Below, piece by piece: positions 44,407 through 54,100 of a stretch of 64,000 nt of DNA. Made by a program: the position numbers and the translations under genes. Origin of the DNA: Flavobacterium odoriferum (lineage in GTDB: Bacteria; Bacteroidota; Bacteroidia; Flavobacteriales; Flavobacteriaceae); the NCBI RefSeq assembly GCF_025499515.1, contig NZ_JAMKFA010000002.1:1-64000 (forward strand), written 5' to 3'. The notes beneath the pieces are model-generated. The model did no database searches. It was not told where the DNA came from and saw nothing but the letters and a program-made list of their open reading frames with translations. Numbering within the stretch: position 1 is the first letter of the stretch; the number at the start of each line of letters is the position of its first letter.

Positions 44407-44412
44407 AAACTC

Positions 44413-45348
44413 ATGCTCACCCGTAAAACCAAATTAATCCTAACTAAAATATTCAGTTTTTTCTCTGTAATTAGAGGATATAATATTTGGGTCGTTGCAT
44501 TGGCGCAATATCTTTCTGCTATATTCATTTTAGCTCCCGAAAAGCGTGCTTTAGATATTATCCTCGATTGGCGTTTGTTTTTAATCGTGGTTGCTTCTAC
44601 TCTAACTATTGCTTCGGGTTACATTATTAACAACTTTTACGATGCCAAAAAAGATTTGATCAATCGCCCAAAAAAGGCTATGATTGACCGATTGGTGAGT
44701 CAAGAAACCAAGTTAAAAGTCTATTTTACGATTAATTTCATTGTGGCTTTTCTGATGTTTTTCATTTCATGGCGAGCGATGTTGTTCTTTTCGACTTACA
44801 TTTTTCTAATTTGGTTTTATTCGCACAAATTGAAAAAGATGTTCTTGGTAGGAAACATTACTGCTGCTGTTTTAGCGGTTTTGCCTTTCTTCGGGATTTT
44901 AATGTATTATAAAAACTTTTACGAAGTCATTTTTGCACATGCTACGTTTTTGTTTTTATTGATTTTAATTCGAGAATTAATTAAAGATTTAGAAAACATC
45001 GAAGGCGATCTAATTTCGGATTATAAGACTATTCCTGTTGTTTTTGGTGAAAAAAGAGCAAAAAGTATTATTTCAATATTAACCATTTCGACTATCGTTC
45101 CCATATATTTCTTAATTGAAATTTACAATGTGGGCTACATGGATATTTACTTTTATTTGAGCTTAATTGCTTTGTTATTTTTTTGTATGATGTTATGGAA
45201 AGCAACTACAAAAACGGAATATTTAAAACTTCATTTCTTGTTGAAGTTCATTATCGTTTCGGGTGTTTTTTGTATTGTTTTAATTGATCCTTCTGTTTTA
45301 TTTCATGGGAAAAAACTAATTTTAACTCATTCTATATCTATTTATTAG
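44413..45348 (+). CDS. UbiA-family prenyltransferase (geranylgeranylglycerol-phosphate geranylgeranyltransferase-like)
   Basis: 311 residues with about eight to nine membrane helices. The two aspartate-rich prenyl-diphosphate motifs are visible: NNFYDAKKDLINRPKK near residue 75 and DLENIEGDLISDYKTIPVVFG near residue 192. It transfers a prenyl chain from a diphosphate to an acceptor in the membrane. The family name used in Bacteroidota (GGGP geranylgeranyltransferase) comes from archaeal ether-lipid enzymes; the true acceptor here is unknown, and a quinone or haem-like acceptor is possible. Its place right after the mevalonate genes fits isoprenoid use. Confidence 0.8.
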   Translation: MLTRKTKLILTKIFSFFSVIRGYNIWVVALAQYLSAIFILAPEKRALDIILDWRLFLIVVASTLTIASGYIINNFYDAKKDLINRPKKAMIDRLVSQETKLKVYFTINFIVAFLMFFISWRAMLFFSTYIFLIWFYSHKLKKMFLVGNITAAVLAVLPFFGILMYYKNFYEVIFAHATFLFLLILIRELIKDLENIEGDLISDYKTIPVVFGEKRAKSIISILTISTIVPIYFLIEIYNVGYMDIYFYLSLIALLFFCMMLWKATTKTEYLKLHFLLKFIIVSGVFCIVLIDPSVLFHGKKLILTHSISIY

Positions 45349-45409
45349 ATGTTTCAAATAACATTTTAGGATTTAAAAAACTAAAGTGTGTGTTTCAACA
45401 TATTAGTTA

Positions 45410-45417
45410 TATCTTTG
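45410..45417 (+). promoter_or_regulatory. Candidate -7 element of the pseudouridine synthase gene
   Basis: TATCTTTG matches TAnnTTTG and leaves an 18-base leader to the ATG at 45436. Confidence 0.5.
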
Positions 45418-45435
45418 CAGAAATTTGTTTATAAT

Positions 45436-46332
45436 ATGTCACGTCATCAAGATAATGATAGAAGTCGTCCAGGTTCTGGAAGGCAAGGAGGTTACAAGAA
45501 AGATAGTAATTCAAGAGGAAATGCGCCAATTCGTAAAGCGCCTTCAAAGTTTGCAACGAAGCCAGATGCAGCTAAAGCGGATGCTCCAAAAGCTCCAAAA
45601 TCACCAAAAAGACCATCAAATCCAGACGAAATTCGTCTAAATCGTTATATTTCTAATTCAGGAATGTGTAGTCGTAGAGATGCGGATATTTACATTCAAA
45701 GTGGTAATGTAAAAGTAAATGGTGTTGTTGTCACCGAAATGGGTCACCGAGTTAAATTAACCGATGTGGTTCAGTTTGATGGTGTAAATATTACGCCAGA
45801 AAAGAAAGAATACGTCTTATTGAACAAGCCTAAAAACTTTTCAACAGCTGGTGATGATTCTCCAGGTTCAGCAAATGTGTTGGATTTAGTACGTGGAGCT
45901 TCAAAATCGAATTTATTACCTGTTGGAAGAATGGACAAAACCACAACTGGTTTGTTATTGTTTACTAATGATACTGAAATGGTTCAGAAATTCACGGTTC
46001 CTAACCAACGTTCTTCTAAAGTATATCAAGTTTCGTTAGATAAAAATTTGAAATTCGAAGATTTAGAAAAAATCCAAAAAGGGTTAATGATTGATGACCA
46101 CAAAGTATTCGTGGAAGAAGTCACCTATATTGAAGATCAACCAAAAAGTGAAATCGGTATCAAAATGAAAACTTCTAACGTAAAAGTGGTTCGTAAAATT
46201 TTCGAACACTTAAAATACGATGTTTTAAAAGTAGACCGTGTAACATTCGCTGGTTTAACTAAGAAAAACTTACCAAGAGGTGATTGGAGATTCTTAACCG
46301 AACAAGAAATCATCAACCTTAAAAATGCTTAA
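45436..46332 (+). CDS. rRNA pseudouridine synthase (RsuA/RluB family)
   Basis: 298 residues from the ATG at 45436; an earlier GTG at 45388 lies upstream of the -7 element and is unlikely. The first 70 residues are low-complexity and basic (RSRPGSGRQGGYKKDSNSRG, KAPSKFATK), a common RNA-binding extension in Bacteroidota. Next comes an S4 domain (RLNRYISNSGMCSRRDADIY, near residue 78), then the catalytic domain with the Asp motif VGRMDKTTTGLLLFTND near residue 165. It should isomerise one uridine in 23S (RluB type) or 16S rRNA (RsuA type); RluB is more likely given the long basic N-terminus. Confidence 0.88.
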   Translation: MSRHQDNDRSRPGSGRQGGYKKDSNSRGNAPIRKAPSKFATKPDAAKADAPKAPKSPKRPSNPDEIRLNRYISNSGMCSRRDADIYIQSGNVKVNGVVVTEMGHRVKLTDVVQFDGVNITPEKKEYVLLNKPKNFSTAGDDSPGSANVLDLVRGASKSNLLPVGRMDKTTTGLLLFTNDTEMVQKFTVPNQRSSKVYQVSLDKNLKFEDLEKIQKGLMIDDHKVFVEEVTYIEDQPKSEIGIKMKTSNVKVVRKIFEHLKYDVLKVDRVTFAGLTKKNLPRGDWRFLTEQEIINLKNA

Positions 46333-46350
46333 AACCATTTTCTAAAATAC

Positions 46351-46386
46351 AAAGGCACATCGATTTTTTCTTTGTGTCTTTTTTTA
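46351..46386 (+). terminator. Intrinsic terminator of the pseudouridine synthase gene
   Basis: AAAGGCACA (46351-46359) pairs with TGTGTCTTT (46374-46382) with one mismatch, followed by a T run. Confidence 0.6.
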
Positions 46387-46426
46387 TTTATTAACGTTTT
46401 GTAACTTTCTATTAAATATACATTTT

Positions 46427-46786
46427 ATGCCAAATCAACAACAACAAATCGCCATTAAATGGTTTGATGCTTTCAATACGAAAAACTTAGAGAAATTATT
46501 AGAATTATACGACGACGAAGCCCAACATTTTAGTCCGAAATTAAAAATTCGCCAACCGGAAACCAATGGTTTAATCATAGGAAAAGAAGCCATGCGCCTA
46601 TGGTGGCAAGATGCTTTTGATAGATTACCAACATTACACTACAAAGTAACTTCATTAACCGCCAACACCGATAGAGTTTTCATGGAATACACACGTCAAG
46701 TAGCAGGTGAAGCTGATATGTTAGTAGCTGAAGTTTTAGAAATTAAAGAAGGGAAGATTGTGTTTTCTAGGGTTTATCATGGGTAG
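46427..46786 (+). CDS. SnoaL/NTF2-like family protein
   Basis: 119 residues, the size of a single NTF2-like cone fold. Typical SnoaL-like text: AIKWFDAFNTKNLEKLLELYDDEAQHFSP near the N-terminus (in pieces IKWFDAFNTKNLEKLL and LYDDEAQHFSP), GLIIGKEAMRLWWQDAFDRLPTLHYKV in the middle, and a C-terminal AEVLEIKEGKIVFSRVYHG. Members serve as polyketide cyclases, isomerases or ligand-binding proteins. No catalytic role can be assigned. It is cytoplasmic and stands alone. Confidence 0.8.
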   Translation: MPNQQQQIAIKWFDAFNTKNLEKLLELYDDEAQHFSPKLKIRQPETNGLIIGKEAMRLWWQDAFDRLPTLHYKVTSLTANTDRVFMEYTRQVAGEADMLVAEVLEIKEGKIVFSRVYHG

Positions 46787-46795
46787 AAAATTCTA

Positions 46796-46825
46796 GTCTG
46801 TCATTCTGAACTTGTTTCAGAATCT
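46796..46825. repeat. REP-like TCATTCTGAACTTGTTTCAGAATC element
   Basis: Perfect arms TTCTGAA (46804-46810) and TTCAGAA (46816-46822) around CTTGT, preceded by GTCTGTCA. Lies in the space between the NTF2-like gene and the orphan exported gene. This style of short palindrome is frequent in Bacteroidota intergenic DNA. Confidence 0.65.
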
Positions 46826-46883
46826 TAAATTATAATTCCAACCTTTTTATAAAATAATACATCTATATAGTTATGCAATTTTC

Positions 46884-46891
46884 TATATTTG
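46884..46891 (+). promoter_or_regulatory. Candidate -7 element with leaderless geometry
   Basis: TATATTTG ends 3 bases before the ATG at 46895. Transcription would start at or just inside the start codon. Confidence 0.45.
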
Positions 46892-46894
46892 ATT

Positions 46895-48124
46895 ATGATT
46901 AAAAAAGTTTTCCTTCTTTTTCTCTTTTTTCAATTGGGTTTTGCTCAAAAAGTCATCAATGATTCTTTGATTTCAAAATTCGAAAAAGAGCTTGTGTATA
47001 AAGCAATTGAAGTTTCAAAACTTCCAGATTTAAGAAATGATACTTTGTCAGATTTTTATTTTAGATTAAATCATACAGATTTAATGATTGATTTATATAA
47101 AGATAATTACGGAAAATTAATCTTAAAATCCACACAGTATTTTGTTAAAGAGAAGAGTAACATCGTTAAAGACACAATAGTCTTTACAAAATTACACGAT
47201 TCAAACATCGCAAATTGGTTATATAATTATGTGTCGAATTCAAAATTAGAAGACATGATTCCAGCCAAAAATGATAGTTTTGGAAAAGCTGGGGTTTTTA
47301 TGAGTGATGATTATTACTTAGAATTTTCTAATAAAAAACAATACATAATTAAGTCATTTCCTTTTTCAGATTTAGATACAATTTCTGAAAATTATTCTTT
47401 AAAAGATCTTATTAATGACTCGTTTGAAAAAATGGAAATTGAAAAATTAAAAAAGGAATTTCGTGAAGATTTACCCGGAGGTTTTTCTTATTTAAAGAAA
47501 AATGGATATATGTTTTACAAACTTCATAATTCTTTTGTAATTCTTGATTACCATGGAGATTATAGATTGCCATTCGGTTTTATTAGTTATTATTATGTCA
47601 ATAAAATTGCTAAGAAAAGATTCAATTTAGGTGCTTCAATTAATTATCAAGTTGATTTTAATGGGAATTCAAGTGTTAAGACCTGTGTTAATAAATACAA
47701 TATATTTTCCGATAATAAATCTTTTTCTGATTTAATTAGATTTTCTTATGAGATACATGATTTAGATTATATAAAATCAGTTGGGCAGTTTGAAAATTAT
47801 ATAATATATTATGCGTTCACAATTGATAAATATTTCAATTTTGGAATTTCTTATAATCAACTAATGATTGATTCAAGATACAACGGTTTGAATTTGGGAA
47901 TAAGTAAAAATATTGAATCTATAGAATTGAAACCTTATTACGAAATTAACTTATATGAAAATCGTTTAACCAATTATGTTGTAGGTGTTTCAAAAACAAT
48001 CAAATTTAATATTCATGAAAAGCCAATCAGAATATACTCCAATTTGTATTATGAAAAATTGTTTGACTTTAGAAGTGTGAATTTTTCATTGCAAATACCG
48101 CTTCTGAATTTTGGTTTGAATTAA
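46895..48124 (+). CDS. Exported protein of unknown function
   Basis: 409 residues from the ATG at 46895; a TTG two codons upstream is an unlikely alternative. A signal peptide (1-17, FQLGFAQ) leads to a mixed region (20-200) rich in Asp, Lys and Ser, and a C-terminal half (about 215-409) with alternating hydrophobic strands such as FNFGISYNQLMI, LNLGISKN and FSLQIPLLNFGLN. That pattern, ending in a hydrophobic residue before the last Leu-Asn, suggests an outer-membrane beta-barrel or barrel-like part. I do not recognise a family. The gene is very AT-rich and looks strain-variable. Its stop overlaps the dusB stop by 4 bases. Confidence 0.6.
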   Translation: MIKKVFLLFLFFQLGFAQKVINDSLISKFEKELVYKAIEVSKLPDLRNDTLSDFYFRLNHTDLMIDLYKDNYGKLILKSTQYFVKEKSNIVKDTIVFTKLHDSNIANWLYNYVSNSKLEDMIPAKNDSFGKAGVFMSDDYYLEFSNKKQYIIKSFPFSDLDTISENYSLKDLINDSFEKMEIEKLKKEFREDLPGGFSYLKKNGYMFYKLHNSFVILDYHGDYRLPFGFISYYYVNKIAKKRFNLGASINYQVDFNGNSSVKTCVNKYNIFSDNKSFSDLIRFSYEIHDLDYIKSVGQFENYIIYYAFTIDKYFNFGISYNQLMIDSRYNGLNLGISKNIESIELKPYYEINLYENRLTNYVVGVSKTIKFNIHEKPIRIYSNLYYEKLFDFRSVNFSLQIPLLNFGLN

Positions 48125-49116
48125 AATTGATGCTGATAATCCGCATACACTTGCTCAATCTCAGTAAATACATCCAATAATTGATTGATGCCATCTGTGG
48201 TAACCAATTTTTGTTTGTATTCTTTAAAACCGTGAATACCTTTGAAATAATTGGTGTAATGACGACGCATTTCGTTGATGCCTAAACGTTCACCTTTCCA
48301 TTCAATACTCCAAATTAAGTGATTTTTTGCGGCTTCAATTCGGTCGTTCATGCTTGGCGGAGCTAATTTTTCTCCAGTGGCGAAATAATGTTTAATTTCA
48401 TTAAAAATCCAAGGATAACCAATCGCAGCGCGACCAATCATCATACCATCTAAACCGTATTTGTTTTTGTATTCTAATGCTTTTTCAGGAGAATCAATAT
48501 CGCCATTTCCAAAAATTGGCATCGTAATTCTAGGATTCTCTTTGATTCTTTGAATATGACTCCAATCCGAATGACCTTTGTACATTTGTGCTCGTGTTCT
48601 GGCATGAACCGTTAAGGCTTGCACGCCAATGTCTTGCAAACGCTCGGCAACTTCATCAATATTAATTGAACTTTCATCCCAGCCTAAACGTGTTTTAACT
48701 GTAACCGGAAGATTGGTTCCTTTGATAACGGCTTTGGTTAAACGCACCATCAAATCTACATCTTTCAAAACGCCAGCACCAGCACCTTTGCAAACCACTT
48801 TTTTTACTGGGCAACCAAAATTGATGTCTACTAAATCTGGTTGAACAGCATCCACAATTCGCGACGACATTTCCATAGCTTCTTCATCACCACCAAATAT
48901 TTGAATTCCCACAGGGCGTTCGTAATCAAAAATATCTAGCTTTTGCTTGCTTTTCACAGCATCACGAATCAATCCTTCTGATGAAATAAATTCAGAATAC
49001 ATCAAATCAGCGCCATGTAATTTGCATAAACGACGAAATGGTGGGTCGCTCACGTCTTCCATTGGGGCTAATAATAAAGGAAAATCGGGTAGTATGATGT
49101 TACCAATTTTAGGCAT
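48121..49116 (-). CDS. dusB: tRNA-dihydrouridine synthase (DusB family)
   Basis: 331 residues, the normal size of DusB. This FMN enzyme reduces specific uridines in tRNA D-loops. TIM-barrel motifs seen: LLAPMEDVSDPPFRRLC at the N-terminus, VDINFGCPVKKVVCKGAGAG near residue 93 (active-site cysteine region), VTVKTRLGWD near residue 138, LTVHARTRAQMYKG, IFGNGDIDSPEKA, and GLDGMMIGRAAIGYPWIF near residue 212. A C-terminal helical domain follows. It converges on the orphan gene at 46895-48124. Confidence 0.94.
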   Translation of the reverse strand: MPKIGNIILPDFPLLLAPMEDVSDPPFRRLCKLHGADLMYSEFISSEGLIRDAVKSKQKLDIFDYERPVGIQIFGGDEEAMEMSSRIVDAVQPDLVDINFGCPVKKVVCKGAGAGVLKDVDLMVRLTKAVIKGTNLPVTVKTRLGWDESSINIDEVAERLQDIGVQALTVHARTRAQMYKGHSDWSHIQRIKENPRITMPIFGNGDIDSPEKALEYKNKYGLDGMMIGRAAIGYPWIFNEIKHYFATGEKLAPPSMNDRIEAAKNHLIWSIEWKGERLGINEMRRHYTNYFKGIHGFKEYKQKLVTTDGINQLLDVFTEIEQVYADYQHQF

Positions 49117-49203
49117 TGTGGTTCAATTTTTTGCAAAGATAAGAATTTTTTAAATCGAATGGGTTTCCAAAGATTCTCAGGTTTAAAATCCAAAACTTTA
49201 GCT

Positions 49204-49211
49204 TATATTTG
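49204..49211 (+). promoter_or_regulatory. Candidate -7 element of lepA
   Basis: TATATTTG, 65 bases before the lepA ATG, with no convincing TTG upstream. The leader includes a short GATGAAAATGCC/GATGAAAAAC similarity around 49239 and 49277. Confidence 0.45.
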
Positions 49212-49276
49212 CAGATTAAACGAACAAGAGTTTGGAAGATGAAAATGCCTCTTGTACATGAACTTTACATTGAAAG

Positions 49277-51073
49277 ATGAAAAACATTAGAAATTTCTGC
49301 ATTATTGCACACATTGACCACGGAAAAAGTACGTTGGCAGACCGTTTATTAGGTGCTACGCAAACCGTTACAGCTCGTGAAGAAAAGGCTCAGTTACTAG
49401 ATAACATGGACTTAGAACGCGAACGTGGTATTACTATAAAAAGTCACGCTATTCAAATGGAATATACCTATAAAGGGGAACAATATATTCTGAATTTGAT
49501 TGACACACCAGGTCACGTGGATTTCTCGTATGAGGTTTCTCGTTCTATTGCCGCTTGTGAAGGTGCTTTGTTGATTGTAGATGCAGCGCAAAGTATTCAG
49601 GCACAAACGATTTCGAATTTATATTTGGCTTTAGAAAATGACTTGGAAATTATTCCGGTTTTAAATAAAGTAGATTTACCAAGTGCTAATCCTGAGGAAG
49701 TTAGTGATGATATTATTGATTTATTAGGATGTAAATTAGAAGATATTATTCATGCTTCTGGAAAAACAGGTTTTGGTGTTGAAAATATTTTAGCAGCTAT
49801 TATTGATAAAATTCCGGCTCCAAAAGGAGATCCAGAAGAACCATTACAAGCTTTGATTTTCGACTCGCATTATAATCCTTTTAGAGGAATTGAAGTAATT
49901 TTCCGTGTTATTAATGGAGAAATAAAAAAAGGGCAGAAGATTAAATTCATGGCTACAGGCAATGAATATTTTGCCGATGAAGTTGGGACATTAAAATTAA
50001 ATCAAGTACCAAAAAGTGTTATTTCAACAGGTGATGTAGGCTATTTAGTTTCTGGAATTAAAGAAGCTAAAGAGGTAAAAGTAGGTGATACTATTACCGA
50101 TGCAAAAACGCCTACAACAAATATGATTAAAGGTTTTGAAGATGTAAAACCAATGGTTTTTGCTGGAATTTATCCTGTAGATACCGAAGATTACGAAGAT
50201 TTACGTGCTTCGATGGAAAAACTTCAGTTGAATGATGCTTCTTTAGTATTTGCTGCGGAAAGTTCAGCTGCGTTAGGATTTGGTTTCCGTTGTGGATTCT
50301 TAGGAATGCTACACATGGAAATTATCCAAGAGCGTTTAGAACGTGAGTTTGATATGACGGTAATTACTACTGTTCCTAACGTTTCGTATCATGCGTACAC
50401 TAAAAAAGAACCTGATACTATCTTAATTGTAAACAATCCATCTGATTTACCTGAGCCGTCTAAATTAGATAGAGTAGAAGAGCCATATATCAAAGCAACC
50501 ATTATTACAAAATCGGATTTTGTTGGAAACGTAATGAGTTTGTGTATTGAAAAACGTGGTGTAATCACCAATCAAACGTATTTAACAACAGAGCGTGTAG
50601 AATTGAATTTCGACATGCCGTTAGCGGAAATTGTATTTGATTTTTATGATAGATTAAAAACAGTTTCTAAAGGATATGCTTCTTTTGATTATCATCCAAT
50701 AGGAATGCGCGAATCAAAATTAGTTCGTTTAGATGTCTTGTTAAATGCGCAACCGGTTGATGCGCTTTCGGCTTTAATTCACGAAAGTAATGCGTATCAT
50801 ATTGGTAAAAAAATGTGTGAAAAACTTAAAGAATTAATACCAAGACAACAATTTGATATTCCTATTCAGGCTGCAATTGGAGCTAAAGTAATTGCTCGTG
50901 AAACGATTAAAGCTTTAAGAAAAGACGTAACTGCAAAATGTTATGGTGGAGATATCTCTCGTAAACGTAAACTTCTTGAAAAACAGAAAAAAGGTAAAAA
51001 ACGTATGCGTCAGGTTGGAAATGTAGAAATTCCGCAAGAAGCGTTTATGGCTGTTTTGAAGTTGAATGATTAG
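49277..51073 (+). CDS. lepA: Elongation factor 4
   Basis: 598 residues, the standard length. LepA is a translational GTPase that acts on stalled or initiating ribosomes at the membrane or in the cytoplasm. G motifs: [16 protein letters not shown] (G1), [10 protein letters not shown] (G2), [12 protein letters not shown] (G3), NKVDLP (G4). The EF4-specific C-terminal domain is present, with [20 protein letters not shown] near residue 473 and [19 protein letters not shown] near the end. A strong terminator follows at 51094-51131. Confidence 0.98.
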   Translation: MKNIRNFCIIAHIDHGKSTLADRLLGATQTVTAREEKAQLLDNMDLERERGITIKSHAIQMEYTYKGEQYILNLIDTPGHVDFSYEVSRSIAACEGALLIVDAAQSIQAQTISNLYLALENDLEIIPVLNKVDLPSANPEEVSDDIIDLLGCKLEDIIHASGKTGFGVENILAAIIDKIPAPKGDPEEPLQALIFDSHYNPFRGIEVIFRVINGEIKKGQKIKFMATGNEYFADEVGTLKLNQVPKSVISTGDVGYLVSGIKEAKEVKVGDTITDAKTPTTNMIKGFEDVKPMVFAGIYPVDTEDYEDLRASMEKLQLNDASLVFAAESSAALGFGFRCGFLGMLHMEIIQERLEREFDMTVITTVPNVSYHAYTKKEPDTILIVNNPSDLPEPSKLDRVEEPYIKATIITKSDFVGNVMSLCIEKRGVITNQTYLTTERVELNFDMPLAEIVFDFYDRLKTVSKGYASFDYHPIGMRESKLVRLDVLLNAQPVDALSALIHESNAYHIGKKMCEKLKELIPRQQFDIPIQAAIGAKVIARETIKALRKDVTAKCYGGDISRKRKLLEKQKKGKKRMRQVGNVEIPQEAFMAVLKLND

Positions 51074-51093
51074 TGAATTATCGATAAATTAAT

Positions 51094-51131
51094 AAAAAGT
51101 TTGAATAATGTGTATTATTCAAACTTTTTTT
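51094..51131 (+). terminator. Intrinsic terminator of lepA
   Basis: AAAAAGTTTGAATAAT (51094-51109) pairs perfectly with ATTATTCAAACTTTTT (51114-51129) around GTGT; the T run continues to 51131. Confidence 0.9.
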
Positions 51132-51199
51132 AATTATAATCACTATCATTTGTCTTTTTTGATTACATTTATATCAATGATTTTAACCCCTGCAAAATC

Positions 51200-54100
51200 G
51201 TGAATAAAATAACCTACATATTTGTTCTGTTGTTCTCAACAAGCTTGTTTGCCCAAACAATAACAGTTGATAATACAACAAATACACCTGCTCAGTTAGT
51301 TGATTTACTACTTGGAAACTCTTGCGTGGAGGTTTCTAATATTTTTGTTTCTTCCACACAATCTGTTGCATATTTTAATCAAAATGGATCAACTTTTCCA
51401 ATTTCTGAAGGAATAGTTATTAGAAATGGAGTAGCTACTTTTACACAAGGACCATATACAGGTGTAAATTTGAGTAGTTCCGTAACAAATTCTGGAGATG
51501 TTTTTTTGCAAACTTTAAGCGATGCTAATGGAGGAACAAGTCCAATTGTAAACGCTGAATTTTTAGAGTTTGATTTTATTCCACTTTCGAACAGTTTTAG
51601 TTTTAACTTTTTGTTTGCTTCCAATGAATATGGGTTTTATCAATGCGAATTTAGTGACGTTTTTGCCTTTGTGTTAACTGATTTGTCTTCTGGGATTTCA
51701 ACAAATTTAGCAGTTATTCCTGGAACAAATACACCAGTATCGGTAACCACAATTAGAAATAGTATTTATAATGAGCCTTCAAGTCCAAACAATAGTTGCG
51801 CCTCAATAAATCCGACTTTTTTTGATATTTATAATGTTGGAAATCCCTCCTCTGCGTTAAATATGAGAGGTCAAACTGTGGTTATGAATGCTTCTTCGGC
51901 TGTAATTCCAAATACGCCTTACAAAATAAGATTAGTTATTGGTGATTATGCTAATTCAGGTTTTGATTCTGCTGTTTTTATAGCTGCAGGAAGTTTTACT
52001 ACTACTTTAGATTTAGGTTCAGACCAGATTATTTGTACAGGCGATTCTGTTCAGTTGGACACCAATTTGGATAATACATTTACTTTTACTTGGTTTGAAA
52101 ATGGGAATCCAATTCCTGGTGAAACTAATTCAACATATACCGTAACTCAAGCAGGAACTTATACAGTTGAAGCTGTAAGAGGAACTTGTACAATAACTGA
52201 TACTATTGTTTTTACTGATTTAGCAGTTACAAATCCTTCCAACTTATTAACGTGTAATAATGGAGCTGCTTCTTACAATTTTAATTTAATTACAAATAAT
52301 GAAGTTGCATTAGGAATTGATTCAGCTATTTATGATGTTTTTTATTATGAATCGCCAGCAGATATTGTAGCAAATAATCCAATTCCAAGTGGGAATTTGA
52401 CTTCTTATTCAAGCTCTGGAGGTCAAACAATTTATATCAAAATATTCAATACCGTTTCAGGTAATTTTTGTGATGCAGTATATCCATTTGATTTAATTGT
52501 GACAAATGCTGTTGTAGCAACACCACCTAATCCAATTTCAGTTTGTGAAGGTCAAGGAGGTACAAATTATACTTTTACAAATAGCACAACGAATGAAGTT
52601 TTAAATGGTCAATCGCCAGCTAATTACACAGTAACATATTATAATTCTGTTGGTGAAGCTTCCTCTGGTACTAGCCCGATAACTTCAATTACAATTCCAA
52701 ACGGAACAACAGCTGTTACTATTGGAATCAGAATCCAAGATAATTCAAATCCTAATTGTTTTGATGTTACTTTGGTTACAATTACGATTAATCCATTGCC
52801 AGTGGTTGATGACATTCCAGATCCAATAGAATGTAGTCAATTTACATTGCCAGTTATTGCGAATGGAACTTATTATCTTTTACCAGGCGGACCCACAACA
52901 CTTGGACAAGTACAATTAAACATTGGAGATATTATTGATTCAAGCGGAACATATTATATTTTTGCTGGACCAGATGCAAATGGCTGTACAAACGAAAGTT
53001 CTTTTAATGCTTATTTTATTGATGAGTATGAACCAACTCTAGATCATTGTGGTTTATTCACAATTCCGGCAACACCATATGGCATTGGGGATTTTTATAC
53101 TGCATTAGGAGGGCCATCAGGAGGAGGAACTTTATTAGTTGAAGGAACTCTATTTTCAAACAATACTTCGGCAACAATAACAATGTCTGTTTTTTATTAT
53201 GCTGAGGTTGATGGTGTGTTTTGTAGAGATGAAGAATTTATAATTTATATTCATCCATTACCATTAGTAGACGACCCAGCCGATGTTACTACGTGTGATT
53301 CTTACACATTACCAGCCTTAACAAATGGAACATATAATACCGCTTCTGATGGAAGTGGTGCAACTTTAAACGCAGGAGACGTAATTAGTGTTTCTGGGCC
53401 AAATTTACCAGGCACTTATTATGTTGTTAATTCTTTAGCGCACACTACAAGTCAAGGTTTGCCAGGAGTTTGTATAGAGTTTAATGATATTGTTATTAAT
53501 TTGGTAGATACAACTGTTTTTACTACCGTTTCAGATTGCGGTGTTTATACTTTACCTGCTGTTTCTTTTGGAGGGTATTACACAGCTCCAAATGGAGGAG
53601 GAACTCAAATTACAGATTTGAATATTACTTCATCTCAAGTTGTTTATTATTTTACAACTACTACTACATTGCCAAATTGTACTTCTAACTTAAATTATAA
53701 TATTTCAATTAATCCTTTACCTTTAGTGGATATAATTCCTAGTGGAACTTATTGTGGAGAGTTTGTTTTACCTGTTTTAACAAATGGGACTTATTATACG
53801 TTATCTGGAGGGCCAACAGTTATTGGGCAACAACAATTATTTTCGGGAAATAGAATTGATTTGTCTGGAGCAAATTTACCGCCTGGAACATATTATATTT
53901 ATAACGGATTAGATGCTAATGGTTGTGAAAACGAATCGAGTTTTACGATTTTTTTGAATCCATTTCCACCTGCTGATAACGTTACAGGTAGAACAGAATG
54001 CTTGCCTTATACGATAGGAACAATTACAAACGGAACAGTTTATACTGCTTTTGGTGGGCCAAGTGGAGGAGGAGCAGTTGTTTCTTCAACTCAAGTTTTT

